This document shows, one piece after another, positions 1-10,237 of a stretch of 64,000 nucleotides of DNA. The DNA is from Nipponacmea schrenckii (lineage: Eukaryota > Mollusca > Gastropoda > Lottiidae). Positions within the stretch are counted from its first letter, which is position 1. Every line of letters starts with the position of its first letter. The stretch covers positions 10,788,001 to 10,852,000 of the forward strand of contig JAUJPP010000011.1 of the NCBI GenBank assembly GCA_030562195.1. The letters run 5' to 3'. Below the pieces are notes generated by a model that saw only the letters and a list, made by a program, of their open reading frames with translations, was not told the DNA's origin and made no database searches. A program made the translations under genes and the position numbers.

Positions 1-2146
1 ATTACGTCTGTAGGAAATAGCGTTTTTAAATAAAAGTACTTTGCACACAGATACCTCATTGATTTGGCCCGTTTATATCAGAAAATCAGATGATTCGGCC
101 AGTATGTTGCAATTTCTCGACAATAGGAAACCGGTAGATTTTTTTCGAATTTTGGAAGCTTATTTCTCGTGACCTTGACCTTTGGTGACCTTGACCTTTA
201 GTTGGGCAAAGGTCATTGACCTTGTCTATCAGTTAATACTTTGACATTTGACCTCCGATGTCCACTTCCGGTTTTACAGCTGTGCAACAGTGCAACATTT
301 GCTAAAAACAGTTTTTCGGCTCTAGAAGGCGCAATTTTGGCCCGATTTTCAACGGGTTTTCATTTTCAGAATCTACATACAATATCCAATAGGATAGCAG
401 TTAAAAAAATTCGAATTTCGAAAATTCGTAGCAGACAATCTTTTGCCGTATTTTCGAATTTTTTTTACCATTTTTTAAATTTCTGTCCGATTAAGTTCCA
501 ATTTTAGGTGCTAAGAGAGACTATAAATCTGAACAAAATGACATTGTCAAATATTTTGCGTCACTTCCGGTTTAAGCTCAAAAAGGGTTCAAAGTTGAAA
601 TCTCAGATTTTCGGTCTACTTCCGGTCTAATTGTCACGGGTCATTGAAACTTGTCTTGAACAATATCTTTTTAAAAAAACTGGCCGATTTAAAAAAAAAA
701 TCCAGACCGGAAGTAAAACTTTGGCCGCCATCTTGAAATGTCACTTTTTTGTAAAACTCAAAATGGGGCCTCTACGGTAAGAGCGATTTGTGTGATGTTT
801 ATATTTCTGGAAAGCTTAGTCGATTGCGATCAAATTGTTGGAAATCGATTTTTGAATTTTGCTTTTGCTTTTTTGCAACATCCGGTTAAATTTTTTCGAA
901 GTTTGGGGGCTTATTTCTCGTGACCTTGACCTTTGACGACCTTGACCTTTAGTAGGTCAAAGGTCATTGACCTTGCCTATCAGTTGATTCTTTGAACTTT
1001 GACCTCTGACGTCTACTTCCGGTTTTATAGCTGCCCGAAAACAGCAAAATTCGCAACTTTGGGCTGCTCTAGAGCGTGACCTAATTAATTTAATTTTAAT
1101 TAATTAAAATTTTCTGTTAATTTTTTCAGATTCTTAGATTGTTTTTTGTCCTCGTCCCAACGATATATAACAAAATGAAAATTGAAGTTTTTGATTTTTG
1201 CAAAGAAAAGTACATTTTGCCGTATTTTCGCTTGCTTGAAATGTATGTGTGTATATCTCGTGATCTATTAGCTGTACAAGCTTCAAATTTTTACTGTGAA
1301 TATACATTTTGAATATGATTTGATTCCCCTCCAAAAAAACGAGATGGGCGTGGCACATCCGGGTGAACTTCAAATTTACCATTTATATCGGTCAGCGAAT
1401 TACGGCTGCAGTAAATAACGTTTTTCAAAAAAGTACCTTGCATACATATATCTCATTACTTTGGCCAGTTTATCCCAAAAAATCAAATGTTTATGCCTGT
1501 TTGTTGCAATTTTGCGACATTTGCAAAAAATCAGTTTTTTTTTTAGTTTGGGGGCTTATTTCTAGTGACTTTGACCTTTGGTGACCTTGACCTTTACAAG
1601 GTCATTGGTCACTGACTTTAGCTATCAGTTGACAATTTGGCATTAGACTTCTGACGTCTATTTCCGGTTTTATAGCTGCTCGAAAGCAGCAAAATTTGCA
1701 ACGCTGGACTGCTCTAGAGCGTGACCTAATTAATTTAGAGGGTTATTTTTTTCACATTCCGAAGGCGCCTTTCGTCCTCTTTCCAGCGATGCACAACAAA
1801 AGTTTTTAAAATGAAAATTTAATTTTTGGACTTTTAAAATTAGGGTACATTTTTCTTTTTTGAAACGTATTTGTGTATATCTCGTGATCTATTAGATGTA
1901 CAAGCTTCAAATTTGCACCATGAATATATATTTTGTATGAGATTAGATTTACGCAAAAGTAAATTAGATGGGCGTGGCACATACGGGTAAACTTCCAATT
2001 TACCAGTTATGTCGGTCAGCGCTTTACATCTGTAGGAAATAACATTTTTCCAAAAAATTCTTTGCACACAGATACCTCGTTGCTTTGGTCAGTTTCTCCC
2101 AGAAAATCAGATGTTTCGGCCTTTTTGTTGCAATTTTGCAACGTTA
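1..2146. repeat. Diverged tandem array of a ~0.65-0.75 kb unit
   Basis: Three head-to-tail, imperfect copies of one unit are visible. The anchor gtgaccttgacctt recurs near 170, 920 and 1565, each time followed by an aaggtcattgacctt block and a cttccggtttta(c/t)agctg block. A second anchor (tgtaggaaata...cagatacctc) starts near 1, 1395 and 2026. Spacing is about 750 then 640 bp. The third copy stops at 2146, where the YR element begins, and repeat-like sequence resumes after 4302. A further copy lies at 53840-54110. ORFs inside are not conserved between copies, so coding is unlikely. Confidence 0.85.
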
Positions 2147-2599
2147 GCAAAGTCCCACTCTGTGCCACGTGTGGCTCTAGTTATTTTATTGTATTAATGC
2201 CTTTCTGGTTTTGTTTTACACGCCGCTAAAGCTTCAGGCGACGAATTAGAATCCAATTTTGGTAGCAAATCCATTTCCTGTTCGAAATTCAGCCAGCGCA
2301 GCGGAGGAGCTACAAAATTCTTCGACAATTTCGAACCTTCTTAATAAACTGTCTTAAAAGGAATCAAAATTGATGATCACTTAAGACTAGGGGAAACATA
2401 TAACCAAACTGCAGTCGTTTAAATCTTTTAAATAGAATAAAAATAAATCTACGAGTAGGAACAATGCTTATATTGTATCACATTTAGATTACGGTACTGC
2501 CATCTTGTGTGGGTAATACTTTCCAGAATATACTTTGACATCAAAGTGTGCCCTGTGTGCAGTACAGGGGTTTGTTAACTCAAGCGGCATCTACAGGAG

Positions 2600-3864
2600 G
2601 TGCATGATATGTCAGAGGAAGAAGCTGGCATATTGTGCACCTCAGTCACTCTGGCACAGAGGACCAAGAGGGAGTGCCTGTTATGCCGCATGCATGTCTC
2701 GCAAATGTCACACCATCTTGTTAATTTTCACGGAATGACCAAGGGCAGTAAAGAATACAAACGCTTACTGGCCCGGACGAAGCGATGAGACACTTTTAGT
2801 GACACGGAGGAGGTCCCCGCAGCCTGGGGGAGGGTCCCAATACCCAGCTCTTGGACAATTTCCTAAAGGACTTAATGGCACATGATAAAAAAGATATGAC
2901 ACTGAAAAATGCTACGCAGCATCGAAACCAGATTGAAAAAGTCTGGCTGAGTTCGAAAACCCCGCCTTGTCTTGTTAACTGGTTACAGCCAAACAAGTTA
3001 GCAGTCCCTTTCCTGACGGAGGAGAAAGAAAAGGGGATTTACAAAGCCAACACCCTTCGTAGCTATATATGCAGTGTTCGGCTGTTCATTCTTTTCCTCC
3101 GTCAGGAAAAGGTTTAAGATGTGAGGCAAAGACCTCTTTGGTTAACATGGATCGAAATCTCAAGAGGAAAGAAGTAGTGGAGACGGGCCAGTACAGAGAC
3201 AGGGCCGCCTCCCTACTTCTTTCAGCCGCCGACCTTTGAAAACATTAGAAAGGGTGGATGTAACACCTTTTTAACCATGCCCGAGTCCACCACCCTGACT
3301 GATATGCATCCTTCAACTTACAAGGACATTTTGGCGGTCCTGGCCTTTGAAATGCTGAGCAAATCTGCGCCGCCAGGAGCCGACCTCAACTTCACTGTGT
3401 CAGAGTTTAGATCCGCGAGGTATGTGTCGGAGTCCGACAGTTGGGTGTTATTGGTGCACCGCCATAAGACCCAGTGGGCCAGAAGCGCCAAGATCATAAT
3501 TTTTGGTGAAAAATATGATTTGTTTAAACGATATGATCGCGTCTTCTGGTCCGCTGCGGCCGAGTCCGAAGCCATCCTCCTATTTCAGGGGAAGGTTATG
3601 GAGACCCCGTCCGCCTACCTGTCGGACCTACTTAACAGTAGGTACCAGCAATACCTTTCGGATAAAAAAAAATCACTGTGCGCTACTCAAAGTAGGAAGG
3701 CAGTAGTAAGCACACTCTGCAGGACCGATCCAGACTTGATCTTGGTAAGCAGATGGCCCACTCTGCTAAAACGCAACGCATTAATTACCAGCAGGGGCTA
3801 AGTCTGGAGAGGTCCGCCGAACTCTCTAGATTCATTCAGCACAGGTTGACGGGACGTACTGCCA
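2600..3864 (+). pseudogene. Crypton-like tyrosine recombinase, frameshifted
   Basis: Three segments in different frames make up one decayed protein. 2600-2788 holds a C2H2-type finger (CLLCRMHVSQMSHHLVNFH). 2851-3117 resembles the helical core-binding domain, with a TLRSYICSVRLFILFL helix. 3277-3801 is the catalytic part (M-P-E-S-T-T-L start, EFRSARY, later SRKAVVSTLCRTDP). A frameshift near 3740 moves the end into another frame, which reads MAHSAKTQRINYQQ followed by RSAELSRFIQHRL. The His and Tyr of that string fit the H...Y end of the YR active site, with RKAVVS supplying the preceding Arg box. A second copy at 27821-28700 reads DPELAPD at the break, confirming the frameshift. It would have cut and joined DNA; it is dead now. 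Confidence 0.65.
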
Positions 3865-4009
3865 CTCCCTCAGCCACCGTCACCTCCGGTACTCTGCAGG
3901 CTTGTACAGACGACGAGGGTACTGTGGGGAGTGGTAGTGTCCCGTCAACCTCTGTCACCGTGAGGGAGGAGGCTACCGTGAGTGAGGAGGCTACCGTTAG
4001 TGAGGATAC

Positions 4010-4150
4010 TATTTGGGTTAGTCACCCCCAAGAGACCCACACTTGTTAGTCTCACCCCCCAGAGACCAATTCTTATTAGTCTCACCCCAAGAGACCCCCA
4101 GAGACCAATTCTTATTACTCTCACCCCCAAGAGACCCACACTTGTCTTCC
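4010..4150 (+). repeat. Short ~30-bp minisatellite
   Basis: About four imperfect copies of a (ttagtctcacccccaagaga) unit with ccacacttgt or ccaattctta endings lie just downstream of the YR coding relic. The ORFs seen on both strands here are by-products of the repeat. Confidence 0.75.
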
Positions 4151-4302
4151 CCGATGAGGCTTAGGAAGAAAAGGCTCAATTTAGCTTTTTATGGCCATAG
4201 AACCTTCAATGAGTCTTCAAACTAACCCATAAAAGAATAAAAAGGCCAAAAAAAAAATTTGAACATTTTTGGGCTGACATTGCACTTAGAGTGGGACTTT
4301 GC

Positions 4303-5107
4303 AGTTTTTTTTAGATTTTTTCTTAGATCAATGTATTTCAGAGTAATAGTGACTTTGCATAGTTTTCAGATTTTTTTTAGATCAATGCATTTCAACGTAA
4401 CACAATGCTGATGATACCAAGTGTTTATTATCTGTTAGAGAAACCTATTAGCTATAACTGACATTAATTTTTAGCCATCTTAGATCTTAACTAATTCAGT
4501 TTTATAGTCACATTTAACCAAAGAAAATTTTGATGTATATCCCTTTGAAACTTCATGGTACAACAAATACTTAATATGTATTGAATAACCCAGGTTTGAA
4601 CATAGGTGAAATATTTTATATCCTGAATCAAAAACTGTAAATAATTTGGTAATAGTACATTTAGTTTTTTTCTTTAAAATCATTTTTCCTCACAAGGTCT
4701 TTTTTCATAAAGTTGTGGGGTGATTTTGCACAACCTTTGCTCTATATGATGGAGCCTTAACCTAATTTTCATTTGCTTATTATTATCATAATTGTTTAAT
4801 TCAGGGCAGAGTGATAAAGCAATTCCAAGATAATATACCAGATTGTGATTGGGTTGCAAGCTTCATCAGCAGGGATAAAGCTGATATCACACAAAGGTCA
4901 GCTGAAAACATAAAGAGGACCTGCTGATAAGACATAGTGCGAAATGACTAATTATTTTAATAATCTCGAATTATCTTTGAAGGACATTTTAAATTGAAGT
5001 AGATAAGCTTAACAATTTATTTCAATTTGTTCTCTCTCTTATTCTTCAACCGGAAAGACGGCACTCATGTTAATGTCTCAACAAAAAAATCTGTCACTCG
5101 CATATAT
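4303..5107. other. No gene; short duplication at the left edge
   Basis: 4295-4400 holds two copies, about 55-60 bp apart, of gactttgca...agatttttt...agatcaatg(t/c)atttca. The rest is AT-rich sequence with no coding signal that I can support. Confidence 0.5.
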
Positions 5108-5152
5108 AGGGTTAGGGTTAGGGTTAGGTAGGGTTAGGGTTAGGGTTAGGGT
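5108..5152 (+). repeat. Interstitial telomere-like (TTAGGG)n block
   Basis: About seven TTAGGG units with one shortened unit (TTAGG-TAGGG). This is the canonical metazoan telomere hexamer, here internal and directly abutting a 161-bp tandem repeat. Confidence 0.9.
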
Positions 5153-5153
5153 T

Positions 5154-5622
5154 GAAATGTTCTTACCCTAACTATTGTAATAAAAATTTACTAACAAAAT
5201 TACTATTGTTAAAAATTGTCACAAAAATCACAATTGAAATAACAAAAATCATAACTGAAATAACAAAAATCACAACTGAAATAACAAAAATCACAACTGA
5301 AATACGTGCAGGATGAAATGTTCTTACCCTAACTATTGTAATAAAAATTTACTAACAAAATTACTATTGTTAAAAATTGTCACAAAAATCACAATTGAAA
5401 TAACAAAAATCATAACTGAAATAACAAAAATCACAACTGAAATAACAAAAATCACAACTGAAATACGTGCAGGATGAAATGTTCTTACCCTAACTATTGT
5501 AATAAAAATTTACTAACAAAATTACTATTGTTAAAAATTGTCACAAAAATCACAATTGAAATAACAAAAATCATAACTGAAATAACAAAAATCACAACTG
5601 AAATAACAAAAATCACAACTGA
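5154..5622 (+). repeat. 161-bp tandem repeat, three copies
   Basis: Units start at 5154, 5315 and 5476 (gaaatgttcttaccctaact), so the period is exactly 161 bp. Each unit contains four near-copies of a 21-bp subunit (aaataacaaaaatcacaactg). The third copy ends inside the subunits. Each unit also carries ccctaac, a telomere-like heptamer in the opposite orientation to the neighbouring TTAGGG block. Confidence 0.9.
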
Positions 5623-5924
5623 AAATGGGCCATTTTCCCTTTTATACCATACCTCAACAATAAGTCGAATTTAGACAATAGTCTAAAATGAACGGATTTG
5701 AACGCGGTTTTTTTCATTTGGCATGAAATTCAGTGTACTTTGAGAAAATCAGACTGTGTCTTTTGAAAAACCAGTGAAAATAGTTGGAAAATTGCTGAAA
5801 AAGTTGAACTTTTTGGGTCACTCTTGAAAACCTGCTATCTAGGAGATGAGAAGTGTTGAATATAGGCCATTTTGAGTGTCAAAGATGCCGTTCTGTGACT
5901 TGGGAAGGGTTAGGTAGGGATGGG

Positions 5925-6200
5925 TCTATCACAGATTCGATAGTTATGGCCATTATTAGGGCCATATTAGGTTCGAGAGTCAGGGTCATTGTAAGGGCCA
6001 TGTTAAAATTGACCCAAATCAATATTAGGTTCGAGAGTTAGGTCCATATCAGGTTCGATAGTTAGGGTCATTTTTACAGCCATATAAGGTTCGACAGTTC
6101 GAGTCATATTAGGTTCAAGTTAGTCATATTAGTTTCGAAATTTACAGTCATTTAAGGTTCGAGGGTTAGGGCCATTGTCAGGTTCGAGATTGGCAGATTG
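5925..6200 (+). repeat. Degenerate ~30-bp tandem repeat
   Basis: Recurrent aggttcgagagttagg(g)ccat-type units with variable spacing. The ttcga core superficially resembles a tRNA B box, but no cloverleaf surrounds it. Confidence 0.6.
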
Positions 6201-6301
6201 GGGTAGGATGTGGGTTCTTTACTTTTAAGTCCGGTTTCTTCGGTTTTTAGTGTAGATCTCGTGGGTTATGACTAAAAATTAAAAAATTAAAAATTAAAAC
6301 A

Positions 6302-6307
6302 TTTATT
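6302..6307 (-). promoter_or_regulatory. Candidate poly(A) signal AATAAA
   Basis: tttatt on the plus strand reads AATAAA on the minus strand, about 36 bases past the stop of the 332-codon minus-strand ORF. That is a plausible place for its cleavage signal. Confidence 0.45.
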
Positions 6308-6342
6308 TTCGACTATACACACTTATGGGTTTTCTTTTGCTT

Positions 6343-7341
6343 CTACATTTTCAAGAATTTTTTCTTAAATGCATGCAATGGTCTGTCAGGTACTCTTCTT
6401 TCATGGCACATTTTTTTATATAGTTTGTATCTATCTCTTAAAGATTTCACACTTTTATTTTCTTTAATTTCGTTCAGGATTTCTAGTTCATCAGGTGTCC
6501 ACCTCATTTTACTTCCGGCGGGAATATGACTGGTTGGACTCAACACAACTCCAGATACCTCGTTAGATACCTCGTTATTTTCTTCGCATTTTTCGGTCTG
6601 TGTCAAATTTAATTCCTCCCTCTCACTCTCATCGTCACTTTCCTTCTCATGTGTTTTATTTTGCGGAACTGATTCTTGCCGTTTTTCTTTCAAGTTAATT
6701 TTTACACTTATACTGTCGTGTATCCTCCATATTCTGGGCGTTCGGAATGGCCCCAAAAGATACTTAGATTGAATTTCTAATTCACGTAGCCTGTGTTGAC
6801 TTAAAGGTAACCTCCCTTCTAATCTGACCAAAGACTTAAAATCAACATACCATCCTTGTTGTAAAAGGGCGACGCTAGATATAAACAATGTTATTGTTTG
6901 TATTTGCTCCTGACTCAATTTGCAACCTTTTAACTTGCGTAAAAGGGGTCGAATCCAAGGGAACTCGAGAATTTCAAAGGTTTTAAATTTACTGGCGTGT
7001 ACTAGTCCATGACGTTCCATTTCATTTATAACGTCGCACGTTATGGCACGAGTACTTGTTCCGTCTTCAGCTGTGTCATCGCGGGGAACATGTATTTGCC
7101 AAACATCCAAGCCATTCCATGCTACATTTCTATGTCGAGAGGAATCGTACATTTTGATTTTAGGAAAAACACGTAGTTTCATCTCTGAAATTCCACAAGA
7201 CAAAACCTCAGCCAAGTCTATGCCTTCTTCCTTGTACGAAATTATTTCCAAGGCACGACCAAAAGCGCAATTAAGTCCTAGCAAGTGCGGGAGGAAAAAT
7301 AGCCAACACATTAAAGAAAAACTCCTTAGCCACCATGTCAA
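6343..7341 (-). CDS. Uncharacterised protein with C-terminal Myb/SANT-like domain
   Basis: One open frame of 332 codons. The nominal first codon is TTG; the first ATG is codon 11 (MCWLFFLP), and a hydrophobic stretch follows. If the protein is nuclear, a start further in or an upstream exon is possible. Residues about 30-215 are mixed and unrecognised. Residues about 220-265 are charged (KESDDESEREELN) and look disordered. Residues about 280-332 (RWTPDELEILNEIKEN...LRDRYKLYKK...AFKKKFLK) have the spaced aromatic and basic pattern of a Myb/SANT-type DNA-binding helix bundle. A poly(A) signal follows the stop. It overlaps head-to-head with the plus-strand ORF starting at 7335. The function is inferred only as DNA-binding; it could derive from a transposon accessory ORF. 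Confidence 0.5.
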   Translation of the reverse strand: MTWWLRSFSLMCWLFFLPHLLGLNCAFGRALEIISYKEEGIDLAEVLSCGISEMKLRVFPKIKMYDSSRHRNVAWNGLDVWQIHVPRDDTAEDGTSTRAITCDVINEMERHGLVHASKFKTFEILEFPWIRPLLRKLKGCKLSQEQIQTITLFISSVALLQQGWYVDFKSLVRLEGRLPLSQHRLRELEIQSKYLLGPFRTPRIWRIHDSISVKINLKEKRQESVPQNKTHEKESDDESEREELNLTQTEKCEENNEVSNEVSGVVLSPTSHIPAGSKMRWTPDELEILNEIKENKSVKSLRDRYKLYKKMCHERRVPDRPLHAFKKKFLKM

Positions 7342-7619
7342 AATTACACATAGCTCCTGATGAGCAAAGTGAAGTTTTCCAAATTATGGATGACGCAATG
7401 CGAACTGTTGGTGTTCCAAATGGTTTCGTGTTGTATGTGTACGCCTTCAAGTTTGGAGAACGGAAAACGGGTATCTACGATATGCGCAGTGTGTTTGATA
7501 TGTCACTTATACGAAGTCAGACGCTTAATTTTCAAGTCCGGGAGCTGATATATCGGACTACATTTCAGCTCCCGGACTTGAAAATCAAGCGAGTGACAGA
7601 GCTTTATGCATGTTGCTAG
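7335..7619 (+). CDS. Small ORF, 94 codons, ending through a hairpin; unknown
   Basis: The ATG sits in a perfect animal start context (gccaccATG). The frame starts MSKLHIAPDEQSEVFQIMDD and continues VGVPNGFVLYVYAFKFGERK, which looks protein-like, but I do not recognise it. Codons about 65-86 lie inside a near-perfect inverted repeat (7516-7597), so the C-terminus (VRELIYR...LKIKRVTELY) is encoded by both arms of a palindrome and is probably not ancestral. The start overlaps the opposite-strand ORF by 7 bases. It may be the 5' part of a gene cut by a palindromic insertion, or chance. Confidence 0.3.
   Translation: MSKLHIAPDEQSEVFQIMDDAMRTVGVPNGFVLYVYAFKFGERKTGIYDMRSVFDMSLIRSQTLNFQVRELIYRTTFQLPDLKIKRVTELYACC
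7516..7597. repeat. Long near-perfect hairpin (inverted repeat)
   Basis: 7528-7548 and 7565-7585 pair perfectly over 21 bp (core ttcaagtccgggagctga). Pairing extends with one mismatch to 7522/7591 and, after a small internal loop, to 7516/7597. The loop is 16 nt (7549-7564). Confidence 0.9.
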
Positions 7620-7624
7620 TCTTA

Positions 7625-7682
7625 GGCCGAGATTAGACGTGTATCCAGGATAAGGCCGAGATTAGACGTGTATCCAGGATAA
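7625..7682 (+). repeat. 29-bp direct repeat, two copies
   Basis: ggccgagattagacgtgtat plus ccaggataa occurs twice in tandem. A diverged relative (agatgtgtatccagtgtaagac followed by a similar attcctcatttacaattaaaa block) lies at 8600-8680, so 7650-7760 and 8600-8680 look like a duplicated flank. Confidence 0.75.
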
Positions 7683-9230
7683 GAACTTTTTCTCATTAAT
7701 TGGATTAAAATTTTATTAAATTTTATTAACATTGTATAATAGTTATTCTTCATTCACAATTAAAATCCGGATTAAAGAATTTGATATACCAGGCTCTTTT
7801 ATATCTAAAAGCAGAAAATAAAACTTATTGTGTCAAAAAATGAAGACATAATCAATTATACAGAAGAGGATGTAATAATGTTTTTTGGAGAAGTTTTGCC
7901 ACAGTTTGCTGTGAAAAGTGTGGTGGGGGCACAGCAATTTCACGCAATGATGTCGGGATTCTTGCATTGTTATTCATCAAACTTTACATATTCATGTTTG
8001 TTGCGCCGCCAGACATGGCTTTCTTTTTTTACTGAAATGAACTTCCTGACAATTGGCAGGTATTTTGATTTCACATTCCTCATACAATTGATTTCCCTTC
8101 ACTGCATTCTGGGTCTGACATACATTTGGTCAAGGGGTTGTGGGTCCTCAAGGTTCAGAGAAACAACACACAGCAGTTGGGTGGAATCGGCCAAATTGTC
8201 CAAAGTCTAATTTCTCGGCGCAAAAATCATGTAGGGAAGAGTCATTTATGAAAAAATGAGTTTTTGGTGGTTATGACCTTACACAAAAATATTTTAATTT
8301 TTTTTTAGAATGAGGGACGCTCTTACGCTGTCATCATTCAACAATGGACTACCCAAGGGTCAACCATTCGATTGGATTGGATATGTGGGTAGCCTACAAT
8401 GGATTAGGAAATCTTGGCCTACACGGAGTCGTGAACCAAAGAGATCACTGTGTAGACCCAGTTACACTGTACTACAAAATATGTACGGCCATGTGGATGG
8501 GGGCCAAGGTTAAAAAAAAGCCATGCATGGTCCTAGCAACAGGGATATGATATTGAAAGACTCCATGTTGATTCAAAGGTTTGGGGACGCAAATTGCAAT
8601 AGATGTGTATCCAGTGTAAGACCTTCTTCAATCTTATCTACTTTGTACAACTATTCCTCATTTACAATTAAAAGCCAGAACTCCCTAGTTTAACCAAATT
8701 TCTCAGTTTTCGAGACATTTTTAAATCTTTAACACTGCTTTATTTAAAAAAAATTGTCGCATTTTATTTATTGGAATTATTAACTAGGTTCAGATGGGTT
8801 CAACTGCAAGGTGTGTGTATTATGTTTCCTGTAAAAATTGTCGAGTTTTTCCTGAAACAATAAATGTGACAAAATATTATTGTGAAACCAAAGAATGACA
8901 ATTCTTAATTTGAGTTCGGACTTTTCATTATTATTAATAATAACTATTTTCCACACAAGTTTGTTTTCCAATTAGAGAATGGATGTGAAAAAAAAATGTG
9001 ATGTTTTTACTTTCCCAGTAATGTAAAACAAATCGAGTATGATTGTTGGGTATTGAATTCTCGTTAGTATCTATATATTAATTGCATATTTTTCGGAATT
9101 TATTAATTAAAATCGTTGAATATTCCCTTTTGACCATTATCAGATGACACGAAATCTGAAGTCATGTTCGAGTAGAATGTTCATTTCTTGTGGCTTTAAA
9201 TTGCGCTTCATGAGTGGACGCATCTCAAAC
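7683..9230. other. No confident gene
   Basis: A plus-strand frame at 7830-8045 (SKNEDIINYTEEDVIMFFGEV...) and another at 8305-8520, preceded by a splice-acceptor-like tttttttttag, look mildly protein-like. They change frame, match nothing I recognise, and sit between the duplicated flanks at 7.65 and 8.6 kb. They may be the interior of an unknown mobile element. Confidence 0.3.
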
Positions 9231-9234
9231 CCAT

Positions 9235-9490
9235 AAGATCTCAGAACTACCGTGCTGGATCCTTGTTCCATCTATTTGCGCAACCTTCTCTTTATGAGAA
9301 GGTTGTCGCGTTCTTAAAACAGATTAATCTGTATTTTAATTTAATAATTTTTTATCGTTGTTTTTTGTCACCCATTTTAGGGTTACTGTGATATTTTTTT
9401 TTTTATTGTATTGATGCCTTTCTGGTTTTATTTTAGTTTTTTTTTTAATCGTATTCAGGTGCTATATAGGTGCTGGTGCACCTTAATACA
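9235..9490 (+). pseudogene. 3' end of a LINE (reverse-transcriptase C-terminal tail and UTR)
   Basis: 9257-9350 reads SLFHLFAQPSLYEKVV followed by AFLKQINLYF, the tail typical of Nimb/I-like LINE polymerases (FLK-x-I-x-LY). The same tail, further decayed, occurs at 53255-53400 (LTVKHILIECKHLKDL...SLFQLFVQSSLY). The following UTR (ttattgtattgatgcctttc to about 9490) also matches 2185-2217. No polymerase core remains. Confidence 0.5.
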
Positions 9491-10049
9491 TTTCATTTCA
9501 TTTAAATTGCGCTTCAAAGTTTTGAATTAATTTCGAATTAGTCCAAATGTTACGATATCACTGATGAATGCATTTAGTAGTGAGGTATGGTATGCCAAGG
9601 GACGTTATTAATCTCTTAATGACGAGAATCTGGGATCGTGGAAGCAATGCTTGGTACATGTATATATCCAAATGATGCTTTAGGAACATAAGGTTTGCGA
9701 GTCGAATTAATTTAAATTGATATATTGAAAACTGCACATTAACAAAAATATTGGAAAAATAATAATTGGTTGATTTGGAGTTAAAACAAAACCGGAACTT
9801 CTATCTCTGACCGTAAGTGAGAACCAGCAAGTTTGTATTCATTTCGATTTCGATTGGATTTTCGTATTTAAAAAATTCAATGTATTTGACAAATAACAAC
9901 TATTGGTTTGATGCAATTCGGTAAAATCCTTCACCCCCGATTTGCAATTAAAAATTTAATTGCAAATGTGAGCTACATAGTATTATAAGGTGGAATACGT
10001 TCATTGTTGTAAGCAATTTAAGCTTTTCATCTTTTTTTTTCATTTTCAG
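9491..10049. other. No gene seen
   Basis: AT-rich sequence, ending in a pyrimidine tract and acceptor-like cttttttttt-cattttcag at 10031-10049. Confidence 0.4.
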
Positions 10050-10181
10050 ATAAATGACAAAAGAAGAAACTGTATGATGTCAAATGAATCAAATGTCAAA
10101 TCAAAAGAATCGGCGTTTTCTGGTTATGGATATAGTACAGGATTTGGAGGAATGGCTTTTATATATAGAAACTCGATGTAA
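10050..10181 (+). CDS. Candidate terminal exon, unknown gene
   Basis: After a strong pyrimidine tract and AG, the frame reads INDKRRNCMMSNES, then SGYGYSTGFGGMAFIYRNSM and a stop. The Gly/Tyr-rich end is protein-like, but no upstream exon could be paired with it. It overlaps the region just downstream of the antisense P2X7-like exon. It could be chance. Confidence 0.2.
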   Translation: MNDKRRNCMMSNESNVKSKESAFSGYGYSTGFGGMAFIYRNSM

Positions 10182-10237
10182 TCGTCTGTTCCCGAAGAAA
10201 AGTGCCAACCGTAAAAATATGTATGCCATGTACTTAC

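Larger units (their letters stand above)
2147..4302 (+). mobile_element. TIR-bounded element carrying a tyrosine-recombinase relic
   Basis: The stretch starts with GCAAAGTCCCACTCT (2147-2161) and ends with its exact reverse complement (4288-4302). Outside, the sequence reads as one interrupted copy of the local repeat: ...caattttgcaacgtta on the left and gttttttttag on the right, matching the uninterrupted copy near 1510-1550. The insertion edges are therefore visible, and a target duplication of about 3-4 bp (GCA) is possible. Inside are a zinc-finger segment, a YR relic and a short minisatellite. Positions 2185-2217 match 9412-9444 (tgatgcctttctggtttt), a LINE 3'-UTR-like segment. Known Cryptons usually lack TIRs, so the pairing is odd. 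Confidence 0.6.

Noticed and set aside
5925..6200. Repeated ttcgag strings as Pol III B boxes
   Set aside because: They recur every ~30 bp as part of a degenerate minisatellite without any A box.
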